NCBI GenBank assembly: GCA_965248765.1
Contig: CBDFKF010000004.1
Location: forward strand, 1,798,001 to 1,862,000
From: CBDFKF01 sp965248765
Lineage (GTDB): Bacteria > Pseudomonadota > Alphaproteobacteria > VGEJ01
Direction of reading: 5' to 3'
DNA: 64,000 nucleotides
Made by a program: the position numbers and the translations under genes. Positions 31,726-40,693 of this stretch are shown here, one piece after another (positions within the stretch are counted from its first letter, which is position 1; the number at the start of each line of letters is the position of its first letter). The notes under the pieces are model-generated. The model saw only the letters and a list, made by a program, of their open reading frames with translations, was not told the origin of the DNA and ran no database searches.

Positions 31726-32628
31726 GTGCCCGATATCGAGCTGATTGTGGATGCGCGCCACGAGCTTGGCGAAGGGCCCGTTTGGGATCCAGTCGACGGT
31801 GTCCTTTACTGGGTGAACAGCCTTGATCCTCGGCTCGGCCCTTCGGTCAACCGGTACGATCCCCGCGATCGCAGCGTCCGCACCTGGCCGATGCCGCACG
31901 ACATCGGCTCGATGGCGTTGCGCGAACAGGGCGGGGCGGTGCTGGCCCTGCGGAACGGTTTCTATACCTTCGACTTCGACAGCGCGCGCGCTGAACTGAT
32001 CGCCGAGGTCGAAGCCGATCAGCCGCGCACGCGGCTCAACGATGGCAAGTGCGACCGCCGCGGCCGTTTTTTCGCGGGCGGCATGGACCAGCAGGAGACC
32101 GAATACCTCGCCGGCCTCTACCGCCTCGATCCCGACATGACGGTGACCAAGGTCGACGACGGCTTTCAGTGCTTCAACATGCCATGCTGGAGCCCGGACG
32201 ACCGCGTCTTCTATACTGCCGAGACGTGGGAGACGATCTACGCCTACGACTACGACATCGATACCGGCGGCCTCGCCAACAAGCGTCCCTTCGTCGATCT
32301 GCGCAACGAGCCCGGCGGGTGCGACGGCTCGACCGTCGATGAAGAGGGCTACATCTGGAACGCCCAGGTGGTCTCGGGTCGCCTCATTCGCTATGCCCCT
32401 GACGGCACCATCGACTGCGACATTCCTTTCCCCATCCGCAACCTGACGAGCGTGATGTTCGGCGGTGAGCATCTCGACATCCTCTATGTCACGTCGCTGG
32501 CCCGGGTGGTGCATCCGCCGCACGGCCACTTCGTCAAGGAACAGAAGCCGGAGCCCCAGGCAGGCGGCCTGTTCGAGGTGCGGGGCTTAGGCGTGCGCGG
32601 CCTGCCCGAGCCGCGGTTCGCCGGCTGA
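31726..32628 (+). CDS. SMP-30/gluconolactonase family protein
   Basis: A 300-residue six-bladed beta-propeller. Metal-site segments are HELGEGPVWDP (Glu), RLNDGKCDRRGRFFAGGMD (Asn) and GGCDGSTVDEEGYIWNAQ (Asp), the three ligands of SMP-30 sugar lactonases. DRVFYTAETWETIYAYDYD is the usual blade-5 sequence. The GTG eight bases after GGAG is preferred (VPDIELIVDARH). A start 16 codons upstream is possible. It heads a three-gene run with an aldolase and an alpha/beta hydrolase, which suggests a sugar-acid or lactone degradation route. Confidence 0.86.
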   Translation: MPDIELIVDARHELGEGPVWDPVDGVLYWVNSLDPRLGPSVNRYDPRDRSVRTWPMPHDIGSMALREQGGAVLALRNGFYTFDFDSARAELIAEVEADQPRTRLNDGKCDRRGRFFAGGMDQQETEYLAGLYRLDPDMTVTKVDDGFQCFNMPCWSPDDRVFYTAETWETIYAYDYDIDTGGLANKRPFVDLRNEPGGCDGSTVDEEGYIWNAQVVSGRLIRYAPDGTIDCDIPFPIRNLTSVMFGGEHLDILYVTSLARVVHPPHGHFVKEQKPEPQAGGLFEVRGLGVRGLPEPRFAG

Positions 32629-32658
32629 GCAAGAGACGGCCCAAGGGAGCAAGCGCCC

Positions 32659-33438
32659 ATGGCACGAAGCGCCAAGAAGACGGCGACGGTGCGTCGCCTC
32701 AACACATCGACCCGCATGGAGCGAACCGCTCGCGTGGAATTGGCCGCTTGCTACCGCGACTTTGTCCGCCGCGGCATGGACGATTCGATCTACACCCATC
32801 TCTCCGCCCGCATTCCCGGCACCGATCACGAATACCTCTTCATTGGGTTCGGGCAGCTGTTTGACGAGATGTCCGCATCCCGTCTGATGAAGGTAGACGT
32901 TGAAGGCAACAACATCGGCGGCAGCGCCGATCAGGTGAACCCAGCCGGCTGGATCGTCCACCGCACCGTTTACGAGGCCGTCGCCGAGGCGCGGTGCGTG
33001 ATGCATCTGCACACGGTGACGGGTGTCGCCGTCTCGGCCCAGAAGGACGGGCTGCTACCGGTCAACCAGTTCGCTGTCACCCACGCCGGCAGCATCGCCT
33101 ACCACGACTACGACGGCCCGGGTCTGCGGCCCGCCGAGCAGAAGCGCCTCGTCACGGATCTCGGCACCAAGCGAATGATGTTCCTGCGGAACCACGGTAC
33201 GCTGAGCCTCGGGCGCACCATCGCCGAGGCCTACACGCTAATGCACTATCTCGAGCGCACGTGCGAGATCCAGGTGGCGGCGCTCGCCGGCGGCGGCAAG
33301 CTTGCCTTGCCCGACAAGAAGGTCATTGCGTGGACCGCCAAGATCGGCCAGGGCACCGGCGATCCGACGTTCGGCGAGATCGGCTTCAAGGCGATGATGC
33401 GGCGGCTCGACCGCGACGATCCGAGCTATCGCGACTGA
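32659..33438 (+). CDS. Class II aldolase/adducin family protein
   Basis: A 259-residue protein. The N-terminal 20 residues are basic. The aldolase domain contains DDSIYTHLSARIPG, MHLHTVTGVAVSA (the HxH zinc ligands), FLRNHGTLSLGRTIAEAYTLMHYLERTCEIQ (third His region) and a C-terminal Gly/Lys-rich tail. The family includes fuculose-phosphate aldolases and related decarboxylases; the substrate cannot be read here. It lies 30 bases after the SMP-30 gene and 24 before the hydrolase gene, so they form one operon. Confidence 0.86.
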   Translation: MARSAKKTATVRRLNTSTRMERTARVELAACYRDFVRRGMDDSIYTHLSARIPGTDHEYLFIGFGQLFDEMSASRLMKVDVEGNNIGGSADQVNPAGWIVHRTVYEAVAEARCVMHLHTVTGVAVSAQKDGLLPVNQFAVTHAGSIAYHDYDGPGLRPAEQKRLVTDLGTKRMMFLRNHGTLSLGRTIAEAYTLMHYLERTCEIQVAALAGGGKLALPDKKVIAWTAKIGQGTGDPTFGEIGFKAMMRRLDRDDPSYRD

Positions 33439-33462
33439 ACTTGAGACAAGGGAGAGAGGCAC

Positions 33463-34236
33463 ATGAAGATCAACGGCAAGACGCTTGCGATCGAGACCCA
33501 CGGCGAGGGTGCCGAGACCATCATTATGGTCCACGGACTGGGCGGCACGTCCAACACCTATCATGCCCAAGCCGGGCCGCTCGCCCGCAGCTTCACCGTG
33601 ATCCGCCCCGACCTCGAGGGCTCCGGCCGCTCGCCGCTCAAGAGCAAGAGCCTCTCGATCAAAGGCTTTGCCGCCGACATCGTCGCGCTCATGAAGGCGC
33701 AACAGATCCGAAATGCCCATTTGGTCGGCCACTCGATGGGCACGGTCGTCTGCCAGCACATCGCCGCCGCCCACCCGGCGAAGGTGAAGAGCGTGGTGCT
33801 GCTCGGCCCGCTCGCTGAGCCGCCGCCGCCGGCGCGCGGCGTCATGCGGGATCGCGCCAAGCTCGCGCGCAAGGACGGCATGGTGCCGATCGCCGATGCC
33901 TTGGTGCAGGTCGCCATCTCGAACACGACCCGCGCGCACAGGCCTGAGATCGCGGCCATGGTGCGCGAGATTCTGATGCGCCAGCCCGCTCGCGGCTATG
34001 CCGCGACCTGCGAAGCGCTGGCCGAGGCCAAGTCGGCCGCGCTCTCCAAGATCAAATGCCCGACCCTCCTTATCACCGGCGATGAGGACGGCGTGGCGCC
34101 GCCGGCGGCAGTGCAGAAGCTCGGGAAATCGATCAAGGGTGCGGAGGTGAGCATCCTGCCCGAGTGCGGCCACTGGACACCGATCGAGCGCCCAGCCGAC
34201 GTCAACACGCTGATGTTCAACTTCTACTTCGGCTGA
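33463..34236 (+). CDS. Alpha/beta hydrolase (serine nucleophile)
   Basis: A 257-residue alpha/beta hydrolase starting MKINGKTLAIETHGEGAET. The oxyanion HG is in IMVHGLGGTSNTY, the nucleophile in HLVGHSMGTVV, the acid probably Asp in ITGDEDGVAPP and the catalytic His in ECGHWTPIERP. This architecture matches 3-oxoadipate enol-lactonase and carboxylesterase relatives. With the SMP-30 and aldolase genes it may open a lactone or ester intermediate. Its 3' end overlaps the convergent acetyltransferase gene by 13 bases. Confidence 0.88.
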   Translation: MKINGKTLAIETHGEGAETIIMVHGLGGTSNTYHAQAGPLARSFTVIRPDLEGSGRSPLKSKSLSIKGFAADIVALMKAQQIRNAHLVGHSMGTVVCQHIAAAHPAKVKSVVLLGPLAEPPPPARGVMRDRAKLARKDGMVPIADALVQVAISNTTRAHRPEIAAMVREILMRQPARGYAATCEALAEAKSAALSKIKCPTLLITGDEDGVAPPAAVQKLGKSIKGAEVSILPECGHWTPIERPADVNTLMFNFYFG

Positions 34237-34712
34237 GCGCCGGACCCGGCGAGGCGTGCTAGCGCCTCGCCGTCGAGCTCGAGAATGCGGGTGTCCTCAT
34301 CGCGCGCGCCGAGACGGGCATAGAAGGCGCGCGCCTCCCGGTTGGCCGAGCGCACTCCCCACCACAGCGACTGTGCTCCGCGCTCGACGCTCAGCCGGGC
34401 CACCGCGGCCATCAGGCGGCGGCCAATGCCCTCGCTGCGCGCCGCCCCAATAACGAACAGATCGCCGAGCCACGCGCCGCGTATCCCGTGATCCGCATTG
34501 TAGAGATCGCCGTACGCGGCAAAGCCGATCACCTCCGCATCACGCACCGCAACGACAACGGCGAAAGCCGGGTTCGATCCGAACACATCGTCGAGGATGC
34601 CTTCGGTGGAGTAGCTCTCGCTCGTTCCCTCAAAAACGCTGGAGGCGTTGGCAAGCTCAGCGAGGCGCTCGGCATCGCCGCGGGTCGCCGGCCTGATGAC
34701 GACCTCGGCCAT
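34224..34712 (-). CDS. GNAT family N-acetyltransferase
   Basis: A 162-residue GNAT protein beginning MAEVVIRPATRGDAERLAEL. The acetyl-CoA pyrophosphate loop is GAARSEGIGRRLMAAVARL (RxxGxG/A) and the beta5-alpha4 region is GAQSLWWGVRSANREARAFYARLGARDED. The acceptor is unknown. It is directly downstream of the collapsed cyclase gene by one base and convergent with the hydrolase operon. Confidence 0.85.
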   Translation of the reverse strand: MAEVVIRPATRGDAERLAELANASSVFEGTSESYSTEGILDDVFGSNPAFAVVVAVRDAEVIGFAAYGDLYNADHGIRGAWLGDLFVIGAARSEGIGRRLMAAVARLSVERGAQSLWWGVRSANREARAFYARLGARDEDTRILELDGEALARLAGSGAQPK

Positions 34713-35249
34713 TCAGCCGAGTTGATCCAAGAGCGCCTTCGCCTCTTTCAGGTCGACGCTATCGAACCCCTCGGTGAACCAGCCATGGAGGTAACGGGCG
34801 ATGTAGCCTTCGTGGCGCGCGATCGGCACGGCGCAGGCGCCTTGGAAGGTCCAGGTCACGTCGCGCAGCTCTTCGGGATCGAGCCGCTCGGACAACGCGG
34901 TCGAGCCGACGAGATCGCAGAACATGACGGTGAGTTGTCGCCGCTCAGCCTCCGAGGATGACGGCGCGGCCCGTTGGCTGGGCGCCGTTTCCCTATCGTC
35001 GTTCGGCTGTTCCTCGGGCGCCGGCGCATTCTGCAGCGCAGCGAGGGCCTTCTGGATCTGGACCCTGCGCCGTGGCCCGATCGGCAGCCCAAGTTCCTTG
35101 AGGTCCGCCTCGCTCAGCTGCGGCAGGATGTCGAGATCGACCTCGTTTTCCTCGAAAGCTGGGGCATAGCGGTCGAGCCCCAGTCCTCCGAGCCAGCGTC
35201 GAATCTCCGTGCTCACGGTACCCCCGCGTGGCTCGCCCTTTTCGACCAT
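34713..35249 (-). pseudogene. Class III adenylate cyclase / SAM-domain protein with large internal deletion
   Basis: The frame starts with a SAM domain (STEIRRWLGGLGLDRYAPAFEENEVDL to ELGLPIGPRRRVQIQKAL; the likely true start is the GTG at 35216). Then comes the opening of a nucleotide cyclase domain, AERRQLTVMFCDLVGSTALSERLD. At GYIARYL it jumps directly to HGWFTEGFDSVDLKEAKALLDQL, the extreme C-terminus of the ~1100-residue cyclase/AAA/TPR proteins that carry this N-terminus. About 900 residues are missing in between with the frame kept. Cyclase activity is impossible because the second metal Asp and the ATP-binding residues are gone. Confidence 0.8.
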
Positions 35250-35316
35250 CTAGCAAGAGATACTTAGATCATCCGCGCCGTTCGGCCAACTTCGCCGCCG
35301 AGGCGACGCAGCCGGC

Positions 35317-36690
35317 TCAGACCGCGCGTAGTCGCCGCTTCTTCGGCGTCGGGCTCGACGCCGCGGCCACGCTCTCGCGGGTGTAGAGGTGGTCCCAGTT
35401 GCGAAAGCTGAACTCGCCCACCTTGCGCTCATTGTAGCTACGCGATGCGACCTCGACCGGCTCGCCGCCGAGCATCACCTGGCGCAGCCGATCCTGGTCG
35501 AGCAACACGGTGATATCGGCAAGCGGGTCGCCGTCCAATACCACGAGGTCGGCATGGCGGCCCGGTGCGAGCGCCCCCACGACATCGCCCTGGCGCAGGA
35601 AACGGGTGCTGCCCGCGGTCGCGCACCGCAAGGCCTCGGCCGGGCTGAACCCCAGATATTCGACGAAGATCTCGAGCTCGCGCGCATGCCACTCCCCATA
35701 GGGCGTGACGGCAAAGCCCGAATCGGTGCCGGCGATGAATGCGGCGCCGGCTGCCTTGGCGGCGCGCAGAGTCTCGCAGGCGATGTCGAACTCCCGCGCA
35801 TTGGCGCCGGCGCGCCCCTTGCGGAAGGCCGGCTCATCTTCTTGGGTGAACTCGACGGTGTTGAGCAACAGCGTCAGCGTCGGGCACAGGGTGCAGCCGT
35901 TCTCGAGCACCGCATCGAGGCCCGCCTCGTCTATGTGCGAGGCGTGGAAGATGATGTCGACACCGGCGCGCGCGGCGTACAGCACCGCCTCCGCCCCACG
36001 CGCATGCACGACGACGAAACGCCCCAGCCGGTGCGCCTCCGCCACCATCGCGGTGGTCTCAGGCTGGGTAAACGCCGCCACCAGTTGGCCCTTGGCGTCG
36101 CGCTGCATGCCGTCCATAGCGATCTTGATGCCGTCGACCCCGTCCTTGACCTGGGTGCGGATCGTCTCGATCGCCTCGTCGGTGGACCGCACCAGCGTGC
36201 CGATGGCGGTCGACGGCACACCAATCCAGGTGGGGTACCAATCAGTCAGGCCCTGGCGCGAGGTGATATAGGGCCCGGTCGTCGTGATTCGCGGGCCGAT
36301 GAACAAACCAGCGTCGATGGCATCGCGAATGGCCGGCGTGATGCGGCCGGCGTTCCCGGGATCGATCAGCGATGTGACGCCGGCGGCGAGCACGCGCTCG
36401 GCCATGAACACACCGCGCAAGGCGCGAAACTCGACCGAGCCGTACAGGTCCATGTCCTCGGCCGTCTTGGCGTTGCCGTAGGAGAGATGGACGTGCGAAT
36501 CGATCAGCCCGGGCATGACGAACGACGCGCCGTGGTCGATCACCTCTTCGCCACGCCGGGGCTTGGGTGCATCGGCCGTCGGTCCGAGCGAGGCGATCCG
36601 CCCGTCGTCGTCGATGACGATGGTCTGTTTGGCGCGCGCCTCTTCCTCGAGGCCGGTGAAGACGTGTCCGCAGCGGAGGTGCTTGTGCAT
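35317..36690 (-). CDS. Metal-dependent amidohydrolase (prolidase/imidazolonepropionase-like)
   Basis: A 457-residue amidohydrolase. The HxH metal motif is GLIDSHVHLSYG, the candidate carboxylated Lys is in VDGIKIAMDGM, further His ligands are in RFVVVHARGAEAV and DIIFHASHIDEAG, and the catalytic Asp is in FIAGTDSGFAVTPYGE. The N- and C-terminal strands form the small beta-sandwich (ADLVVLDGDPLADI). The C-terminus is basic. The substrate class (prolidase-type dipeptide, ring lactam or other) is not determinable. It is divergent from the MetE-like gene. Confidence 0.87.
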   Translation of the reverse strand: MHKHLRCGHVFTGLEEEARAKQTIVIDDDGRIASLGPTADAPKPRRGEEVIDHGASFVMPGLIDSHVHLSYGNAKTAEDMDLYGSVEFRALRGVFMAERVLAAGVTSLIDPGNAGRITPAIRDAIDAGLFIGPRITTTGPYITSRQGLTDWYPTWIGVPSTAIGTLVRSTDEAIETIRTQVKDGVDGIKIAMDGMQRDAKGQLVAAFTQPETTAMVAEAHRLGRFVVVHARGAEAVLYAARAGVDIIFHASHIDEAGLDAVLENGCTLCPTLTLLLNTVEFTQEDEPAFRKGRAGANAREFDIACETLRAAKAAGAAFIAGTDSGFAVTPYGEWHARELEIFVEYLGFSPAEALRCATAGSTRFLRQGDVVGALAPGRHADLVVLDGDPLADITVLLDQDRLRQVMLGGEPVEVASRSYNERKVGEFSFRNWDHLYTRESVAAASSPTPKKRRLRAV

Positions 36691-36751
36691 GGCCGTCCCG
36701 ACAGGCTATGGCCTGACGCAGGAGCCTAAATCAAGTTGGGGAGGACCGCCA

Positions 36752-37909
36752 ATGAAGCTCTCGACCGACCGCATCCTCACCACCCACGTCGGCAGCTTGC
36801 CGCGGCCGCCCGAGCTCGTCGATTTCCTGTTCAAGAAGGATAACGGCGAGGCCTACGACCAGGCCGCCTTCGACGCCTGCCTCACGCAAGCGGTGGACGA
36901 CATCGTTCAGTGCCAGAAAGCGCTTGGGATTGACGTGGTGAGCGACGGCGAGATGGGCAAGATCGGCTATTCCACGTACCTCAAGGATCGGTTGACCGGC
37001 TTCGGCGGCGAGGGCGGCCGGCGGGTGCCCCAGGACCTCCAAGACTACCCCGAATACTCCAAGCTCCTGGTCGAGACCCGCAGCGTCCCGGTGGGGCTGA
37101 AGCGACCGCTCTGCCAGGCGCTTATCACCGTCAAGGACGATCAGGCGCTGCGCACCGATCTTGCGAACTTCCGCGCCGCCGTCGATCACCATTCGCCGGT
37201 CGAGGGCTTTCTCAACGCGGCCTCACCCGGCGTCGTCACCGTCTTCATGCGCAACGACTACTACCCCAGCCACGAGGCCTACCTCGAAGCGCTGGCCGAG
37301 ATCATGCGCATTGAGTACGAGGCGATCGTCGCGGCCGGCTTCATCCTGCAGATCGACGCACCGGACATGGCGATGGGTCGCCACATGCTGTGGAACGATG
37401 AGAGCAACGCGAGCTTCGTCAAGATCGCCGCCGGCCAGATCGAGGCGCTCAACCACGCCACGGCCAACATCGCGCCCGAGCAGATGCGCATGCATATCTG
37501 CTGGGGCAACTACCAGGGACCCCACCACCACGACATCCCGTTCGCCGAGATCGCCGATGTGGTCATGAAGGCGCGCCCGGCCGGCTTACTAGTCGAGGGT
37601 GCCAATCCTCGCCACGAGCATGAGTGGGAGGTGCTCAACGAGGTGCAGGTGCCCGAGGACAAGGTGATCATCCCCGGCGTCATCGACTCGACCTCGAACT
37701 TCATCGAGCACCCGCGGCTGGTCGCCCAGCGCATCCGCCGCTATGCCGACATCGTCGGCCGCGAGCGGGTGATCGCTGGCACCGACTGTGGTTTCTCGAC
37801 GTTTGCCGGCTTCCCCCAGGTCTATCCCGACATCGCCTGGGCCAAGTTCGAATCGCTGGTCGAGGGCGCGCGGATCGCCTCGGCCGCGCTGTGGTCGCGC
37901 GCAGCGTAA
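36752..37909 (+). CDS. MetE C-terminal-like cobalamin-independent methyltransferase
   Basis: A 385-residue protein related to the catalytic C-terminal barrel of MetE and to epoxyalkane:CoM transferases. It starts MKLSTDRILTTHVGSLPRP after GGGGAGGA. The zinc ligands are His and Cys in MRMHICWGNYQG, Glu in LLVEGANPRHEHE and Cys in IAGTDCGFST, the expected H-C-E-C set. The folate-binding N-terminal half of MetE is absent, as in the stand-alone family. It probably transfers an alkyl group between thiols in a catabolic pathway, not in core methionine synthesis. The acceptor is unknown. Confidence 0.85.
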   Translation: MKLSTDRILTTHVGSLPRPPELVDFLFKKDNGEAYDQAAFDACLTQAVDDIVQCQKALGIDVVSDGEMGKIGYSTYLKDRLTGFGGEGGRRVPQDLQDYPEYSKLLVETRSVPVGLKRPLCQALITVKDDQALRTDLANFRAAVDHHSPVEGFLNAASPGVVTVFMRNDYYPSHEAYLEALAEIMRIEYEAIVAAGFILQIDAPDMAMGRHMLWNDESNASFVKIAAGQIEALNHATANIAPEQMRMHICWGNYQGPHHHDIPFAEIADVVMKARPAGLLVEGANPRHEHEWEVLNEVQVPEDKVIIPGVIDSTSNFIEHPRLVAQRIRRYADIVGRERVIAGTDCGFSTFAGFPQVYPDIAWAKFESLVEGARIASAALWSRAA

Positions 37910-37925
37910 GTCGCCGCACCGGTGA

Positions 37926-38804
37926 TCAGCGGGCCCAGGCGTCGAGCTGGGCCTGTACCAGATAGCTCGTCGGGTCGATCAGCGCATCGCAAATTTCGAA
38001 GTGATGCTCGCCCTCGCGCTCGATGGTGGTGAGCGGGTAGCCGAGCGCGCGCCAGCGCTCCGCCATCGCCCGGTTCTGCCGGTGGAACTTATCTGATTCG
38101 TCCTCGCCCGTGACGAGCATGAGCGGCATCGGCACCGGGAAGTCGGCCCGGATCGGGCTATTGCGCTCCGCCTCCGCCTCGTCCAGCCGCACGTGCTGGT
38201 TGAGATAGCAGAGCCGGATCGGCTGCAAATCGAACAGGCTGCTTGTCGAGCATCCGCCCTTGATGGGATTGCTCGGGAGACCAGTCTCGAACGCCGGCCA
38301 GTCGGTCGCAAGCAGCATACCTACCAGGTGGCCACCCGCTGACTGTCCGCAAACGTAGAGGCGGTTCGGGTCGCCACCGTACTCGCCGGCATGGCGGCCG
38401 AGCCAGGCGATCGCCGCCCGGTTCTGGCGTACGATCTCGTCCATCCGATAATCTGGTGCCAGCCCGTAGTTGACGATGACACTGGTAACCCCGTTCGCGA
38501 CCATCCCTTCGGCGACGAAGCTGAAGTCGTCCTTGTGCAATGAGTACCAATAGCCGCCATGGATGAAGACGTGGACCGGCGCCTGCGCCGTCTCGGCCGG
38601 GAAGATGTCGAGGGTCTCGGCCCGGTCCACACCGTACGGGACGTTCAGATGGCCACGTAAACGCTCGCGCGTACGACCGCTCCACTCGGGCCATTTGTTG
38701 AAGTAGTCGATGTAGAACGGGAACCGCTTGCGGTTGTTGTACTGCGCGTCCAGCCCGTCCTGGTCGTAGTCGAGATAGACCCTCGGCCCCGCCACGCCCC
38801 TCAC
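37926..38804 (-). CDS. Alpha/beta hydrolase, kynurenine formamidase-like, copy B
   Basis: A 292-residue hydrolase. The oxyanion motif is FIHGGYWYSLHKDD, the nucleophile is in VCGQSAGGHLVGM, the acid in LVTGEDESDKFHRQ and the His in EREGEHHFEICDA. HGGYW is the mark of alpha/beta-fold arylformamidases. The GTG start overlaps the upstream stop as GTGA. The gene is about 60% identical by eye to the preceding gene, with the same order of motifs, so the pair is a tandem duplication. It is the last gene of the ABC-importer operon. Confidence 0.85.
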   Translation of the reverse strand: MRGVAGPRVYLDYDQDGLDAQYNNRKRFPFYIDYFNKWPEWSGRTRERLRGHLNVPYGVDRAETLDIFPAETAQAPVHVFIHGGYWYSLHKDDFSFVAEGMVANGVTSVIVNYGLAPDYRMDEIVRQNRAAIAWLGRHAGEYGGDPNRLYVCGQSAGGHLVGMLLATDWPAFETGLPSNPIKGGCSTSSLFDLQPIRLCYLNQHVRLDEAEAERNSPIRADFPVPMPLMLVTGEDESDKFHRQNRAMAERWRALGYPLTTIEREGEHHFEICDALIDPTSYLVQAQLDAWAR

Positions 38805-39667
38805 CGCGCCCAGACATCGAGCTGGGCCTGGACCAGCGCCGAGGCCGGCTCGCGCAGCTGGTTGACGATGTTGAAGTGATTGAGGCCGGGCAGCGCCACC
38901 CACTGATGCGGAAAGCCGAGCGCCCGCCAGAGCGTTGCCGCCGCCTTGTTCTGGCACTGGTATTCATCCGATTCCGGATCGCCTACCACGATCATCAGCG
39001 GCGTCGGCACCGGGAAGTCGAGGTTGAGCGGGCTATTCCGGGCCGCCTCGGCAGCGTCCATGCCAAGCGTCTCGTTGAGGTACGACAGCCGAATCGCCTC
39101 GAGCTCGAAAATGCCGCTGACGGTGCAAACGCCTTTGATGACATCCTGCGGCACCGCGAAGTCGAAATCGGCCCAATTGGTGCCGAGCTGCATCAAACCG
39201 AGGTGTCCGCCCGCGGAGTGGCCGGCGACGTAGATTCGTTGCCGGTCGCCCCCATACTCTGCCGCGTGATGCCACAGCCAGGCGATGGCGGCCCGGTTCT
39301 GGCGCACGATCTCGTCCATGCGATAGGCGGGCGCCAGGCCGTGGTTGGTCACGACCACCGTCACCTCGTTCGGCACCATGCCCTGGGCGATGTGGCTGTA
39401 GTCGGCCTTGTCGAGCGAGTACCAGTAGCCGCCGTGGATGAACACGTAGATCGGCGCATCGGCGCGCTCGGCCGGAAATATGTCTAGGGTCTCGGCCGGA
39501 TCGTCGCCGAACGGCACGTCGAGGTGGCACTTCAGCCTGCCGCGGGCCTCCTCGCTCCATGCACTCCAGCTCGCGAAGTGCTCCTTGTACTCGGGGAAAC
39601 GGGCACGGTTGTTGTACTGCGCGTCCAGCGCCGCTTGGTCGTAGTCGCCGAAGACCTTGTCTGCCAC
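38801..39667 (-). CDS. Alpha/beta hydrolase, kynurenine formamidase-like, copy A
   Basis: A 288-residue hydrolase with FIHGGYWYSLDKADYSH, nucleophile in VAGHSAGGHLGLMQ, acid in VVGDPESDEYQCQ and His in LPGLNHFNIVNQL. It shares YDQ-LDAQYNNR-RFP, LDIFPAE and MDEIVRQNRAAIAWL with copy B. The start is a GTG (VADKVFGDYDQ) eleven bases after the preceding hydrolase stop; an ATG-initiated longer frame would overlap that gene. Substrates in the family are N-formyl or ester compounds; here the importer context suggests an imported ester or amide. Confidence 0.85.
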   Translation of the reverse strand: MADKVFGDYDQAALDAQYNNRARFPEYKEHFASWSAWSEEARGRLKCHLDVPFGDDPAETLDIFPAERADAPIYVFIHGGYWYSLDKADYSHIAQGMVPNEVTVVVTNHGLAPAYRMDEIVRQNRAAIAWLWHHAAEYGGDRQRIYVAGHSAGGHLGLMQLGTNWADFDFAVPQDVIKGVCTVSGIFELEAIRLSYLNETLGMDAAEAARNSPLNLDFPVPTPLMIVVGDPESDEYQCQNKAAATLWRALGFPHQWVALPGLNHFNIVNQLREPASALVQAQLDVWAR

Positions 39668-39677
39668 GGTGCCGACT

Positions 39678-40622
39678 TCATCTGCCCGCGAACGCGCTAC
39701 GCAAGGCGGCGGTGCAGAGGTCAATCGCCTCGCCAGCGCCATCGACCACCGCGCCCCATCCGAAAAACCCATGCACATAGCCCTCGAAGGCGTGGTAGTC
39801 GACTGCGACCCCAGCGTCGCGCAATTGCTTGGCATAGGCCACGCCCTCATCGACCAGCGGATCGTGGCTCGCGGCGATGATGAGTGCGGGCGGCAACCCG
39901 CTCAGATCGGCCGCGCGCAGCGGCGAGGCGCGGAGGTCGGCCGCATCTTCAGGTTTTTCGAGATAAAGCTCGAAAATCTGCACCATCGCCGCGCGGGTCA
40001 GGTTGAACCCTTCGGCATAGCGCGCATACGAAGCGGTGTCGGTGCGCGCATCGAGCACCGGGTAGACCATGATCTGACGGGCCAACGGCGGACCGCCGGC
40101 CTCGCGCGCGAGCTGGGCGACGACGGTCGCTAGCGTGCCGCCGGCGCTGTCGCCGGCCACGGCGATGCGGGCAGGATCGGCGCCGATCGAGACTGCATTC
40201 GCGCCGACCCACTGCACGACAGCCCAAGCATCGTCGACAGCCGCCGGGAAACGGTGCTCGGGCGCGAGGCGGTAGTCGACGGCAACGACCAGGCAGCCCG
40301 CCCCTTCCGCGAGCGCCCGACACTGGGGATCGTGGGTATCGAGGTTGCCGAGCCGCCAGCCCCCACCGTGGAAGAACACCACGACCGGCAGCCCGGTCTC
40401 GGCCGCGCCCGACGGCCGGAACAGACGGATCGGAATCGAGCCGCCCGGCGCATAGATCGTGCGGTCGACCACTTCGGCGATCTCCGCCTTGGGCAGATTG
40501 GCGCTGGCAGCACGCTCGATGAAGGCGAGGCGGCCCTCGGCCACCGGCATGTCGGCTGGCGCCGGCTGCCCACTCGCCGCCGCGGTGTCCAGCACGGCTT
40601 GTATCTGTGGGTGAAGACTCAT
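39678..40622 (-). CDS. Alpha/beta hydrolase of the hormone-sensitive lipase family
   Basis: A 314-residue esterase starting MSLHPQIQAVLDTAAASGQP. The HSL oxyanion motif is FFHGGGWRLGNLDTHD, the nucleophile is in VAGDSAGGTLATV, the acid Asp in ASHDPLVDEG and the His in YVHGFFGWG. YRLAPEHRFPAAVDDAWA is also diagnostic. It follows the ABC ATPase gene by 71 bases on the same strand. It probably hydrolyses a short-chain ester brought in by the transporter. The upstream in-frame ATG extension is not family-like. Confidence 0.9.
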   Translation of the reverse strand: MSLHPQIQAVLDTAAASGQPAPADMPVAEGRLAFIERAASANLPKAEIAEVVDRTIYAPGGSIPIRLFRPSGAAETGLPVVVFFHGGGWRLGNLDTHDPQCRALAEGAGCLVVAVDYRLAPEHRFPAAVDDAWAVVQWVGANAVSIGADPARIAVAGDSAGGTLATVVAQLAREAGGPPLARQIMVYPVLDARTDTASYARYAEGFNLTRAAMVQIFELYLEKPEDAADLRASPLRAADLSGLPPALIIAASHDPLVDEGVAYAKQLRDAGVAVDYHAFEGYVHGFFGWGAVVDGAGEAIDLCTAALRSAFAGR

Positions 40623-40693
40623 GTGCGCTCGGTCACCTCCGGTGGCACCTCTCGTCGCAAGGATAAAGGTCGTCCCGGGATACATCCACGGGG

